DNA of 64,000 bases from Ligula intestinalis (taxonomy: Eukaryota > Platyhelminthes > Cestoda > Diphyllobothriidea > Diphyllobothriidae), in assembly GCA_036362985.1 (NCBI GenBank), contig JAYGXS010000005.1, forward strand, positions 6,865,928 to 6,929,927, written 5' to 3'. A program made the translations under genes and the position numbers. The notes beneath the pieces were generated by a model that was not told the DNA's origin, searched no databases, and saw only the letters and a list, made by a program, of their open reading frames with translations. Positions 1-11,204 of this stretch are shown in pieces. How positions within the stretch are numbered: the stretch's first letter is position 1; each line of letters starts with the position of its first letter.

Positions 1-735
1 AATCCATTAAGTGTCAACAGTTCTTGAATGTAGCTGCCGGCGCAGTGTGTTCTTTTGGAGACTTCTCTTCATATATGTCAGTCTGGGTCAACTTTGCAGG
101 TCCATAAAAAAAGAAGGTTATGTCATTAATAGAGACAGAAGAACGTGACGGCATGTTGCAGGGGTTAATATGTATGTTTGTTTACGGTACCTAGTGTCGG
201 TGTGGTTAAACAAACTATAACAGAACACGTTCTTTTACGTGGTTTATTGCGGACACGTAACAGTTCTGCAAAACTGTATTTCTACAACTGAATCCACGCT
301 TCTTTTTCGGAAGGCAATCCAATCTTTCATACTTGCATTTACTCGATGTTCCTGGAAGGAAAACAAAACTTGCCGTTCTCTGAAGATGTATCTTTTTAAC
401 GTTTCTGCCTTTTTAATATTATTTTAAAGTAAAAAATGCATAGACAAGAGGTTTCGATTCGTCGGGTTCAATAACGTTACCAGTTAGTTCCTTGAATGCT
501 GGGCATTGTCCTATTGAGCCTAGTTAAAAAAACGCCTTTGTAGTGAGCAACCTTTTGCGCCACAAATCAATTTGCTATTGCGTTCACTCAAAGCTCGAGC
601 TTGACAGATCATGAATAAGGCAAAACAATATATTTCTAAATTTTGGAAAGTCGTAAGCCTTAGCAGGACAAACTGGAGATGCACGCCTCATGACACCTTA
701 AAAACATTATAAAATGCGCTCTTATTTAAACAGTA
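1..735. other. AT-rich DNA, nothing recognised
   Basis: No coding frame, tRNA-like box or repeat shared with the rest of the window was found. The longest frames are about 60 codons and look like chance. Confidence 0.5.
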
Positions 736-739
736 ATTT

Positions 740-850
740 AACTTCTACAAACATTACCATCTTTAATTTGAACAGTCGATTTGGAAGACATATGTCTTCG
801 ACAATTCAAAATCAGGCCTGTACGCTCGCAGCGATAATGAAAATAGGAGA
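740..850 (+). repeat. Short repeat shared with 26.9-27.0 kb
   Basis: Translation gives a stretch containing LNSRFGRH and, further on, IMKI. It resembles LNSRCGKH...MMKI read on the minus strand at about 26905-27005, and the DNA around 'gaacagtcgat' also matches. At 26.9 kb this block lies directly upstream of a PLE-A hammerhead-like motif, so it may be a PLE-A terminal fragment. From 850 to 1515 nothing further is identifiable. Confidence 0.3.
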
Positions 851-1559
851 GATGGACAGGACTAGTAAATTTATTAAAAATCAACAAAAAATATTGGTAC
901 GTATAAGAAATTTATGAACGCTATCCAAACCTCCTATTTTCATTGTCCATGCAATTTAAGATTTCCGATACTAAACTGCCGAAAGGGGACAGGAAAGAGT
1001 GCATTTCTGCTTCACAGATGTTTCAAATATCCTAATTATTTTGAACACAACAAACTTTTAAACCTTATTGCGGGAAGTTCAAAATATATGGCACACCCAG
1101 TCTGTCGAGATAAAATCACACAAGGAAGATATCACAAAAAGCTCATCTTCATTTGCAGTGGATGTTAAAAATATCGTTAATTTTATAGGTAGAATTGATA
1201 AATGGACCGACACCATGCATGCTGTAAATGAAAATTCAACTGTCTTACAAATCAAATGGCTAGAAATGTTTTGAAACCGAAAGATACTTTTCGTTTGAGT
1301 ACCCATCGCGTTCGAGAATGGTGATTTCTATACAATGTTGTTTAATTCATGAAGACAACAAAATGCAATGATAAGAATGTGTCCTACGCAAATTGTCATT
1401 TTTAAGGAATGAGTCTTTGCCAGTTAGTCAGAAAGAAGCTCTTGAAAAAGTCAGTATCTTTATATGCCTGAAATATTTTGTGATCATGTCGGAGGTCATG
1501 TATGATTACAAACTTATCTACACAAGTTCCTCAAATCGGGCACTATCAGACACCAAGTT

Positions 1560-2270
1560 ATGGACCGCAAAAACCCACTGCCAGTGACCGAGCAATCAGC
1601 TGTGGTCTACAGTATACCGTGCAAACATTGCGATGCCAGATATGTTGGTGAAACAGGCAAATGCTTGGGTACAATATTGCATGAAAATCAACTTACAATC
1701 AACCGAAAAGACAAGATGTCGTTAGTCTACAATCACGTTTAGCAGCTGAACCATAACTTTGCCATTAAAAAAGCAAGGGTGATCGGCAGAGCCAGTGAGA
1801 AGATGGCAAGACTAGTGCTCGAAAGTTTATTCTCGACGGGCACACTAAACTGACCCATCGATTTAAAAGCCGTCTACCAGGAGCTCCGTAATAAGATCAC
1901 ATCCGCTCAGAACGGGGCGAAAGGGGTTACGCAGGGCCGACAGCCGAAGTCTGCGAAGGACGAAGGCGGTAGCGATCAGGAGTCACATGACCGGCATGGC
2001 ACGCTTTCTCACGGCAGCACCCGCGAAGCCAAGAGCGCTCCAAGCGAACGCAAACGGCCAATCGATCCATCGCCTGACGAGAGAGAGGCCGGTGGGCGAG
2101 CTGACTACGCGTCAACCACGATATTGGTGCAGGGAAAAAAGGGAAAACGGACACGCAATGGGTTGGAGTCAACCAGCGGCCACCAGGCAGGCGAAAGCAA
2201 GTGCAGTGAGCACAGATATAACAGGAGGCTGCCGGTGAAGCGAATTCACTCAAGGCCCACGGAAGAGTAA
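1560..2270 (+). pseudogene. PLE-E copy 1: GIY-YIG nuclease and charged tail of a Penelope-like element
   Basis: This is the 3' part of a Penelope-like retroelement ORF. In such elements the GIY-YIG domain nicks the target DNA and primes reverse transcription. One frame from 1560 reads VYSIPCKHCDARYVGETGK (the Y-V-G of the nuclease with the paired cysteines usual in PLEs), then LHENQL, and later RLVLES. Two nonsense codons break it, TAG at 1740-1742 and TGA at 1851-1853. The same frame otherwise continues through a tail rich in K, R, E, S and G to TAA at 2268-2270. The tail shares AQNGA and a DEGG.DQESH motif with the minus-strand copy at 35.2-35.5 kb. No reverse transcriptase is detectable upstream, so the copy is 5'-truncated. 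Retroelement nuclease identity is strong. The lineage label is inferred. Confidence 0.8.
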
Positions 2271-2277
2271 GCATGGT

Positions 2278-2317
2278 ACTCTGACGATGGAAACGAATGT
2301 GTTTTTGAAACGTTAGT
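2278..2317 (+). ncRNA. Hammerhead-like ribozyme motif, all core boxes present
   Basis: The order is ACT (stem I), CTGACGA, one unpaired T, GGAAAC-loop-GTTTTT (stem II, 6 pairs including two G-U), GAAA, CG, TT, AGT (stem I partner). It starts 8 nt after the PLE-E stop codon. Hammerhead ribozymes are known in Penelope-like elements. The single extra base before stem II and the almost absent stem III make activity uncertain. Confidence 0.5.
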
Positions 2318-2389
2318 CAAAATATATTTTGAACCACAAAAACTGCCGCCCCTTCGTCTTCTTCCTTTTCGGGAGATGATACACACGAT

Positions 2390-2690
2390 ATTGAATTATG
2401 AATGTTCAGCTTTATTATTTCCTGAGAACTTAACTTCTGTTTGTGGTATACATAGACGGGAAGTATAAGTATTGATTGGGGTATAAACCCGTCAACTACT
2501 GCAAAATATGCACTTGCTGCCAACGGACAAACTGTAGTAGTGTATATGATGTTGCAAATTACCATACGAACAGATCTAATATGCACTTAAAATTTCGGTA
2601 TATTCCAATAGGCCTTAAATATTCTGATGCATACAGCAAAAAGAACCAAATTTCTAAGGAAATAACAAAGCTTAACTTTAAAACCAGCAT
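2390..2690. repeat. Palindromic repeat F3, copy 1
   Basis: Two inverted arms meet near 2510. Read outward, both arms contain the same degenerate text. The minus arm encodes KQKLSSQEIIKLNI. The plus arm encodes KKNQISKEITKLNF preceded by FRYIPIGLKY. The same block in the same inverted layout occurs at 60150-60490. The peptide-level similarity could reflect an old coding origin, but no domain is recognisable. Confidence 0.55.
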
Positions 2691-2694
2691 ATTA

Positions 2695-2850
2695 ACCAGA
2701 AAGCAGACAGGAAAAGCTGGGGGATCCAATGATAATCCGCACCCCTCGCAGCTGTGTCAAGCAGCGGCAGAATACCTGCAAAGCACATGTCTGGGTCTTT
2801 TAGCTAGTACCGAGGCTGTTAGTATAGGAAGGCGCAACATCAATGAAGCA
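2695..2850 (+). repeat. Interspersed block with a PSQLC peptide signature
   Basis: The frame contains HPSQLCQAAAEYL. Related DNA (gtcaagcagcggcagaat) recurs on the plus strand at 38119-38180. A related peptide (RKQ....FPSQLCHAD) occurs on the minus strand at 37490-37560. Function unknown. In the 37.5-38.2 kb case it forms the outer arms of foldback F2. Confidence 0.4.
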
Positions 2851-2859
2851 TGCATGTTT

Positions 2860-4010
2860 CGTATGAGTAGCCTTTTGACGATAAAACAATTTGGCATCCT
2901 AAAGAGACGTTTGAACTTCTCTCTCTCTCTGCACAGACGACGGCATCTTCAAGGAGGCGAATCAAACCCAGGATGTTAGCTGTTGACGAAAATTTTGTGG
3001 CAGCGTTAACTCCCTTTTGCAAAGAAACCAAGCCGATTGGAAGCCCGTTACCTGGCTAAACTTATTAATTATCAATTTGAAGGGAAGAATACATGTTTCT
3101 GGCTTCTATTGTTTTAAGATATAGTCAGCTTCGTCCGTAAAGTGAGGTACGCAGGTAACATCATGCTTAACTGCTCAGACGTATAAAATACGGAAAAGTT
3201 ACAGAAAGGCAATTATTCAATAAGGATCCCTTTAACTGTGGCGCAGACTTCCTTCACAATCTAAAAAGAAGCAAATTACAATTCTATAACTCATAAGATG
3301 TCACGAAAAGTCTCAAGAAAATCCCTTTTACGCAAAATCAGCCCATGCCACGCTTAACAAAAGTTTACAACAGTGGAGAAACCAAAAGCGTAAAATAAGG
3401 ATATAGTAAAAATTATAAATAAACAGGGAGACAAACACGTTTTACTTAGAATGCAAACATTCAAAGTTTACAGCAAAAAGAATGGCTCCTTCAGTGACCC
3501 CAATGTATAAGTTACTAAAGTAGCCAATACTCTTGAGGTTTAAATGAAATTAACATCTTTTATTATCACAAGTTTTCATTTCAACGTCCAGATTTCCGTT
3601 TCTTTACATGCGCGGCAGCGTGCTATGAGTGACAGCACAGCATGTTGATATTTCGATATGCACCAAGATACATGTTGAAAGCTTCTGCGCAAAGCACGGG
3701 AAGACATCGCAGCCATTATTTTAGAATGAAGTGGATGAGGAAGGTCAATAAGAATGCGATCAGCGAATTTTTTGACCGTTTTGAAGTGTCGGAGCATTGT
3801 AATATCAACACGAAGGGCATCAGAAACGCCGGCATCTAAAGAAAGCATTCGAATGGTACGTTTAAAACTAACCAGGTCTTTTCTTAAGTAAGGCTGAAAA
3901 GTTAACCGCAGAGCAGTACAGAACGTGACAGAGAATGCAGATTAGGTCTTGGCGTGTATGAAATGACGGATATATTATAGACGTTAACGAATTTTATGAA
4001 GGGTAAGGGA
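2860..4010. other. Non-coding DNA, nothing recognised
   Basis: Contains a short CT run (2919-2929) and only short chance frames. The overlapping sense and antisense frames at 3576-3848 have no recognisable domain. Confidence 0.45.
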
Positions 4011-4016
4011 AAGTTT

Positions 4017-4446
4017 AAAGATGGCTAAAACAGCAAGCGTTATTAGATCCACGACATTTCTAGAGAGCCCTTCAGTTGCTACCTCTCAGAACATAACGTG
4101 AATCACGTAAGAGAAAATACAAATTGAATTCATACAGAAAAAAATCGATATTAAGAACAAGGTTATTGAGACAATTCTGTGGAAATTCAATTCGTGTATT
4201 TGTGTTGGAAACTTTCATGTCTTTGGAAAACTTCTGCAATTAAGATGCCGATTAACGAAAGAATATACACGAATTGAATTTTTACAGAATTTTCAAAATA
4301 AACTTGTTGTTTGTATCGATTTTTTTGGATAAATTCAATTTGTACTTTCTTTTACGTGATTCAAGGTATGCAATGAAAGGCAGCAACTAAAGAGCTCTCT
4401 TGAAATGCCATTATCCAAGAAATCTAGCTGTTTTTGCCATCTTTGC
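4017..4446. repeat. 430-bp palindromic (foldback, MITE-like) element
   Basis: The two halves are reverse complements over about 200 bp each, with a loop near 4200-4260. The ends read AAGATGGCTAAAACAGC and its mirror GCTGTTTTTGCCATCTT. Internal landmarks occurring in both arms are GAATCACGTAA, TACAAATTGAATT, AAAATCGATA and AATTCAATTCGTGTAT. No protein is encoded. The size and full palindromy suggest a miniature inverted-repeat or foldback element. No second copy was seen in the window. Confidence 0.7.
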
Positions 4447-4728
4447 ACCTGGAAAACGTTGCTTCAAGTAAAGAAAAGACTAGATTCCAGATCAACTTCA
4501 AGGTACTGGGAAGTGGATTACTCACTTGGGCAGGATTTTGAGCGATTTGGGATCATGCGAGGGTCGCAGAGATGTACAAACTAAAAATATATTTAGCTTT
4601 CACTAAAAACTTAATGCCAGATAAAGCTCTATTGTAGCTAAACCAACATGAAGGTAAGGTACAGAGACGTGTAAAAAGGAGCAAATGATAAAAAATGACA
4701 ATTTCAAAAACAAATCATATTCATAAAA

Positions 4729-4895
4729 TATTGTCGGCAAAGACAAGGGACACTGTTATGACCATTTCCGGCCAATTTGCCATCGTCAACCAGTCATATC
4801 TAGAACCAAGTGGCGTCCAACCCGAGTCTCGAACTCGCGACCTCTTTGACCAGAGTTAAACGTCCTAACCATTAAGCCACGAGCCGGTCGTCTCG
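4729..4895 (-). mobile_element. SINE-A copy (tRNA-headed SINE)
   Basis: Read on the minus strand it starts with a tRNA-like head. The A-box region is GGCTCGTGGCTTAATGG and the B-box region is GCGAGTTCGAGACTCGG. A body follows with TATGACTGGTTGACGATGGC and ends TTGTCTTTGCCGACAAT. It is the most complete SINE-A copy here and anchors the family. RNA polymerase III transcription is inferred from the boxes. Confidence 0.7.
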
Positions 4896-4899
4896 TTAA

Positions 4900-6915
4900 T
4901 GAACGAATTACAAATCACAGTGTCTAGGCACCTAAATACCTACACGAACTACCCAGATTAACTATCATTTCGACAAAACACCTTTCTCCATATTATTGTT
5001 AAGCCGTCAAGCTTTCCTTTCATAATTAAAGTGCGGCTTTTGTTGGCTAGTTTGCCTGGTAACGTTGAGATTATTCCACAAATAATTCAGCCCTGCGCAA
5101 AATTGGCTAGTATTCACTGATTTTGCTTCAATTTGCTCAAAAGGCAAACGCTGGCAGCGACAACGGACCGGCGTTTTAGTTTAGCTTATTTGAGTTTACT
5201 TGCCGTTTGTGTCACAGGTTTACAAAATAGCTGATAAGTTTGTTGTTACTTAAATTATATAAAGCTACATACTTCAGAACTATTATAATGGTCTGCACCG
5301 TCATCCGCATCGTACTAGAAAAAGGCTCAGTACTCCTTTTTATAAACGATTTTATCAACATTTATTCCTGTCGAATCTTTCCACGATCATTTTAAAGGAT
5401 TTTGAATAGCTGTTTCATGTTTTGAGCACAAGTTTTCTAGAGTAAATTTTGACCACAGTCAATTTCCCTTCCACTGACAACTCATTTTTTTAGAAATTAC
5501 ACTTTATTGCCAGCAAATTTTCTTGAAGTTAACAAAAAAGCAAATTTTGTTTCCCAGTAATTTCGTTTGATTCGTTCAACAAAACCTTTTCTACGAAAGC
5601 CAGTTAACTCTCAAGCTATGAGTTTCAACCGAAAAAGCAATGCTGCTAAACTTAAGACGAATGTCACCCAACGAACTGCCTATAAGGCCGAAAACCCAAC
5701 CTAATGATAACTGACGCCTCCAAACCGTCCAACCTAATTCTCTCTTCTTCAGACACTAGAATTTTTCACTGTATTTCTCAGCAAAATCTCGGCTTGTGAG
5801 TCCAACTGCCCACAATTAACCATTTGTAAACTAGTTTCATTAAACTTCATGTTTGTCTGCTGCTTTTCAGAAAGATCTCTGAAGCTGCTAATTAACACAA
5901 AAAACTGAAGCAGTATGTTCTGCGTTGCTCTACTCACATGCTGAACTAAATTAAGGCTCGAAGTTGTTCTGATGGCAGTTATCAGTCTGCGTTAATCCGC
6001 AGTTTTTGGATGCTTGTAAGATAAATCTTCAGATAATTTGATATCGAAGACTTCGGCAAATAATAATTGATTAGTTGCATTCATAAATTTTTGTGGGATG
6101 CGATCATGGATTGTAAAATTGAATGTATTAGAATAAAAATAATCAGAAGATTGAGGTATGTTTTGTTGTGTTATGCCCATATTCGTGGGAAGGAAATTAA
6201 TTTTTGATCATAATTAAATTAAAAACCTGTCCTCTACCACACACGAACTCGCAGTGGACTATATCTGCTCCTAGCATGTTCAAAATTCTCTCAGATTGGG
6301 ATTGCAGTTTCGTCTGATTTAAGAAGGCAATATTAAACCAAAAAATAAAAATGTGCAGAACCATAGTTCACAATATTTCCTGAAGTGTTTTGCTGATTTA
6401 AATTAGGCATATGGATCACCTGACTCATGTCTTTTTTCGAAAACTTTCAGACTCCTAGGATAAATATGAAACAAACTCATTTAACCCCTGCCTTCGTATT
6501 TGTCTTATTCCAGCAAAAGGATTAACTAGACTTCTGAATGGACAACAGCATAGGTACAACACCCTTCCTAGTCAAAATTATTTTAAGATCGCTCTGGTGA
6601 TATTTGCCTTCTGGAGAAGAACCTTATCGTGGTGAAGACCGATTCGTTTTCTTTGAAGTGCTGATGAGCCCTTCACTTCCAACGCCGAAATTTATTTCTG
6701 AATATTGCTTCGGACCTCAAATTGCAAAATGCCCTTGATATCTTACGATAACTTGACAAGCCGTCTTTGAATTGAAGATCTCCTCCTGACTTCTGATCAA
6801 GCAAGTCATCCCAACTGGTCAACTAAGAAACGAAGCTAGACACGAAACCCAGTTCACGGATTGTCATTTACGTAATAAATACTCAGATTACAGGGACTAT
6901 TAGAGATTCTATACC
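4900..6915. other. AT-rich DNA, nothing recognised
   Basis: No shared repeat, tRNA-like box or domain seen. The minus-strand frames near 5.75-6.18 kb are about 60 codons and unremarkable. Confidence 0.45.
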
Positions 6916-6919
6916 AGCA

Positions 6920-7270
6920 TGTCGTGCCGATCGAAGTGAACACAGGAGTTCCAGGAAACAGTTCAGAAGAAGAAGAAGATGTGATCAATGGAACAAAAAT
7001 TTTATTTTTCCTGACGTTTCAGGTTCTGTCGAGGAAACTTTATCAAAGGTTATCGCAGGATAGTCTGCGACGTGCGCAGATAGGAGCGATGGATGCCCAG
7101 ACCGCACGATATTTTTACTTCATAGCCGTCATCCACACGGGTTTTTTCAATTATACGTTCATGAAGCTACCGCTTGGGGTCTTAATTGCTGCGGTGATGG
7201 CTTGACACTTCGCGTTTAACGCATTAATTGCCGTCATTTCCTTGTCCGTGTTGGATGTGGGCTTGAAAAT
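6920..7270 (+). mobile_element. PLE-A 3' end fragment
   Basis: The frame from 6924 begins with PIEVNTGVPGNSSEEEE and then NGTKILFF. This matches PIEVNMRVPGSSSEGG and NGTRVLFF at 31.8 kb, where the same tail follows a recognisable GIY-YIG segment. The 3' untranslated part (CGCTTGGGGTCTTAATTG and onward) also matches 32.05 kb and resumes at 33.48 kb. The nuclease itself is missing here. The fragment ends where a SINE-B begins. Confidence 0.6.
7010..7049 (-). ncRNA. Decayed hammerhead-like motif (PLE-A)
   Basis: On the minus strand: CCT, TTGATAA, a stem II remnant, GAAA, CG, TC, AGG. Stem I CCT/AGG and the 3' box GAAACGTC are intact. The CUGAUGA box has changed. It lies antisense to the adjacent PLE-A reading frame. 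Confidence 0.4.
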
Positions 7271-7450
7271 TGCGGGTAATATCGATCCAACTGTGATTAA
7301 ACTCACGGTGTGAAGTGCGACATTCGCAGCTCAAGTGGGTAGAGCGTTGGCTGGGCTAAAAGGCCACTCTCCTATGCGGGTTCGAAGCCCGCCGAATGCA
7401 ACGAGTTTTTTCACAATTTGGTCAACTAAATTAACTAAATCTGCCAAACC
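7270..7450 (+). mobile_element. SINE-B copy with internal tRNA-like promoter
   Basis: A leader ending CAACTGTGATTAAACTCACGG precedes a tRNA-like module. Its A box is AGCTCAAGTGGGTAGAGCG and its B box is GGGTTCGAAGCCC at about 7378-7390. A T-rich 3' part follows (TTTTTTCACAATTTGGTCAA). Leader, module and tail all recur at 15.7, 20.1 and 20.5 kb. The leader upstream of the A box makes it unlike a plain tRNA gene. Confidence 0.65.
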
Positions 7451-7454
7451 AACT

Positions 7455-9510
7455 TAATTATTTTTTATTGTAAATTGATCTGAAAATAGGTAGGTCCATC
7501 AATCATTGAGGCCCAGGATACATCAAACCTAGAGGTCTGTATTTTGATTTTTAATTGATTTCACACAGATCCCCGATTTTTGAAGTATAGAAGAAGGCAG
7601 CTGAGGTAAAAACTGGCTTTGAATCAATATCGAACTCTTCACGAAAAAAAGTACAGGTGGTACCATTCTTTATGTTAAAGAAGAGTTGATGGGATGGATA
7701 ACTACTGCAAGGTTATCAGAAATAAAAGTTAAACATACAGACACTGGAAACAAAAATTGACAACAAAATATCGCTGGAAATAAAAAGCCAGGGGAATTGA
7801 ACTAAGTTAGTAGTGAAGCGGAGTAGATAAGATGGTAGGTAATGGCATAATGAGGAGATTAAATCACTGTTTTGATTTGTGAATTCAACTGGTAGAAGAA
7901 ATACGACGCAAACTGGGAATTGTGCAATTAGTTGTTTCAGTTGTCAACCAGATGCTGTTTCGTTCTCGATTGCCGTCGAGAACGCCTCAATGTCATCTAA
8001 ATGCAAGGAACATGATTATGTATTTTTGTAAAATAAATACAACTGCTTATTATGTTTAGGTAGCCACTGCTTATTAAGTGTTATTTTGGTAAGTGCGTGA
8101 AAGCAATAAATTACACTGCTTTATAAGTAAGACGCCTTTTACCAGACGTAAGAGCATAAATTATAGTATCACGCATGGTCTAATTCTTTGTAGATCAAAT
8201 CAGAGGCAGGAACAAAGGGATTTTTGTCAGCTATCGTTTTCTTCGATCCAATGCAAATCGCGCTGCCAAGGGTTTGGCTATGCTTGCTAAAACAGATAGT
8301 CAGATACGTAAGAAAGTGTTTGAAGTGAATTGAGATCTGTTTTATTGCTGGTCCTTTTAATTGATGACTTATCCTTTCTATAAACAGTAAACGTCAGCAT
8401 AAGCATTCGTGGTGTGCGAGGCAGTTCTTAATCAACCACATATTGAAAAGTCTGGGACATATTTAACTTACAAAAGTTAGCTTTAACGGTGTGTTTAATG
8501 TTTCAGAATGCTCCCATTGATAAAAAAGGATAACCGATGAAACAAAGGAGCTTGACAATGGTGTGAAGAGAAATGTTTAAAGTATATTTTGCTATTAACA
8601 ATCCATGGAAAAGTAAAAGAGCAGGTTATACCTAGCTGACCACAGTGCATAAGGCAGGAATAGGCAGAAGCAGTCGAAATCGAATTTCTGAAAACATCAT
8701 TCAATGGTACGCGAACACCTGTGCTGATTTTTGGTGGAACCTTAAGACAAAAGTGATCTAACAAGTCTCGCAAATCCACTCAGCGACTAAAATGGTCTCA
8801 AAAATGAAATCTGAGATGCATTTTCAATAATGGTGGATAAATTGAGTAGTGTTGTAACATTATGTATCGTGCATACTAATGCAAAAATATCTTGAGAAAA
8901 TAGTGGCCATTTAATGTCATTTCAGTTGCATGAAAAACCTTTTTCTGCTGAAACTGACTTTTGAAGTAGAACGTGGTATTTCCACTAATTTTTTAATCTC
9001 GTATAAAATTAAATAGCTCGCAGCGAAAATATAATTAAATATATCCTTTTACAGTTAATAACATCTTCATACGTAATGCTCAAAAAAGAATATATGTGTC
9101 ATCTTTCTAAGCGTTTACAAACCTCCAAATATTTTTGCACCAATTTGCTGGTACTTTTGTGCTTGGGGTTGATATTCAACAAGCTGTATGGTTCCCATCT
9201 AAGGAAATTTAAAATCTCTTGTATAACGTTAAGAAATACAGTCAATGGACGATCTCATTAAAGAATAAACAACAAAACGCGTTCAAGAGTAGGAAGGTTT
9301 GCTTCAGTATCGGTATAGCACTTATTTTGGAGAATAATCCCATTTTAATGAAGAATTCTACTCCGATCTGTTTCAGGATGAGCCCATTCTGGTTGATGGT
9401 TTGTTTGCGAGCTAATTGGAACCCCAATTTTGCATGTTACTTGCTAAATTTTAGTAACAATGTTAATTTACCGACAAACGGAGAGCACCCTCACGAAGCG
9501 TTTCTGCTTC
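7455..9510. other. AT-rich DNA, nothing recognised
   Basis: Only short frames. The minus-strand frame at 8495-8779 (94 codons) has no recognisable domain. A phrase near 9355-9380 (CCGATCTGTTTCAGGA) recurs at 9691 beside the SINE-C inverted repeat. Confidence 0.4.
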
Positions 9511-9514
9511 ATTA

Positions 9515-9772
9515 GGCGTTATCAGGTGGTGGTTTCTCAGCTCCAGTGTAACAGCAGAAATTGCCGCCACACGCGAGGTTCAAACTCGGGTTTCTCCGGC
9601 CAGAGGCGAGCGCTCTAACCCTTGGGCCACTGGTCCGCCGTGTTGTTGGTTTGTGATCGGGACTATATGTTAGTGGGGAATTCTTCCCCGATCTGTTTCA
9701 GGAAGTGTGGCGGCAATTACCGCTGTTACACTGAAGTTGAGCTACCACCACCTGATGACGCCCAATGAGATA
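9515..9772 (-). mobile_element. SINE-C: tRNA-like head with mirrored 3' bodies
   Basis: On the minus strand a tRNA-like head (A-box area GTGGCCCAAGGGTTAGAGCG, B-box area GAGTTTGAACCTCGC) runs into a body. The body starts GTGTGGCGGCAATT and ends CACCACCTGATAACGCC at 9521. The same body occurs in opposite orientation at 9707-9770, giving about 60-bp inverted repeats around the head. This is either two SINE ends facing each other or a foldback derivative. Confidence 0.55.
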
Positions 9773-9779
9773 GACAATT

Positions 9780-11085
9780 TTTGTAGGTGTGCTGTCCCTT
9801 TGTCGGTAAAATACCATAATCCCGTGATATTTTTAACATGACAGAAAAACGAACGCAACCTCACCAAGAGCATTTCTTTTTTTTAAAACACTGCTTGCAC
9901 ACGCGTTCTGTTTATAAAAAAGTAGTGAATTTAGCATAATTATATCTTAACTTAGGTCTACATCGCCCACTACGGATAGTAGTTTACTTAGAGCGAAACT
10001 GGAAACAAAATTGCATCGCGTATTAAGTCTACGAAAACGCATGGCCATTCGAGGGGCATTAATAGATGATTGGTGGCTTTGTGTTTGCTACTACATGCTC
10101 ACACTCCATCTAATCTTTTTCCACTGAATTTGCATTGAAGGCAGTTTGATAAAAATTCACCGGCAAACGGAAATTGTGTCTGCGCATTTGCTCAGCTCGT
10201 CGAAGGCGCTTTTTTTCTACCAACAGAGGAAGCCTGGGAGAGGCTGGGTAGAAGGCGGGAAATAAGGTTTAGTCAATTTCTGACGCAGTATTTACAAATG
10301 TTGCTTCATTAAAGTTTCTTAAATGTCCTATTTCGGCTGCTGATGCTTCAATAGTTGTTAGTTACCTGTGTGATGTTTTCTCAACCTTGTTATTCACTTA
10401 TCCGGATAGCAGTTTTATGTGGCATTCAATCAGGTAAGAGTTCTTGAGCGAAAGAGACAAGGGACAACGTGAAAATGTGCGATATTATGGTAACTAAGAA
10501 GTTGTGTCCTGTGATGAGTCATCTACACGACTTATGCATATCAAAAGTATACATGATTAAATTCATTGCAAACCAGTTAACGACACAGTGGTGCCATCAA
10601 AGTACAAAATTGATCCTGTTTGAGCACGGCCAATGCAATTAATAGAATTTACCATAGCAAAAACTAACAGGCGAAATACACTACTAGCAAACAAATGTAA
10701 AATTTTCAGAATAGGTAGTGTATCAGAGAACTTGAAGATTCTCTCACGTGAGTAGGTTGTCTTTCCTGTTGACGTATCCAAAACCTTGCTTAATCTTCCA
10801 TTCGCAGAGCCTTCACCGTCAAATATTGACTAGAATTTGCAATGATTAACCGACATAGTCGGCTTTTTTTATTCTCGATGTTGCCTCTCTTTCGCTGTTT
10901 TAGTCTTCGTAAGACTATTTGTGTGTCTTGATGGGCACTCGTAACTATGTTCTTCAAACAAGGCACAATGTGCGCCCAGGCTGAAGAATCCCCCCCCCAA
11001 TAACCATATTTTACGCCCTAAAGTGGTCTCCACGGATCCTGAGATCAGTGCTGAGGGTATTAACATGTTCTCCCTCATTTACGCA
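9780..11085. other. Non-coding DNA, nothing recognised
   Basis: No repeat shared elsewhere and no domain. Frames at 10563-10781 and 10869-11078 on the minus strand are unremarkable. Confidence 0.4.
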
Positions 11086-11089
11086 TGTC

Positions 11090-11200
11090 TCACACTGTTC
11101 CACTATTACCTATGATTAAGGATTCCCGAGGGAATCCGAAACGTCAGGACAATAAACCTTTTGTTCCAGTGATCGCTTCCCATTATTCTATCCACATGTT
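11090..11200 (-). mobile_element. PLE-A end fragment
   Basis: Downstream of a hammerhead-like motif the text GTTCCAGTGATCGCTTC is the reverse complement of GAAG..GATCA.TGGAAC found beside the motif at 26.8 and 7.0 kb. Hence this is the same PLE-A end in minus orientation. Confidence 0.5.
11109..11148 (+). ncRNA. Hammerhead-like motif with perfect 8-bp stem II (PLE-A)
   Basis: CCT, ATGATTA, A, GGATTCCC-GA-GGGAATCC, GAAA, CG, TC, AGG. Stem II is a perfect 8-bp hairpin and stem I (CCT/AGG) pairs. The first core box carries two changes from CUGAUGA, so it is probably inactive. Confidence 0.5.
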
Positions 11201-11204
11201 GTAT

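Noticed and set aside
2476..2979. 167-codon plus-strand open frame as a host gene
   Set aside because: It spans the F3 palindrome and the PSQLC block, both repeated elsewhere. Treated as repeat sequence, not a gene.
7330..7400. Functional tRNA gene
   Set aside because: A and B boxes are present, but the acceptor stem does not pair convincingly and the module sits inside a repeated leader and tail (SINE-B).
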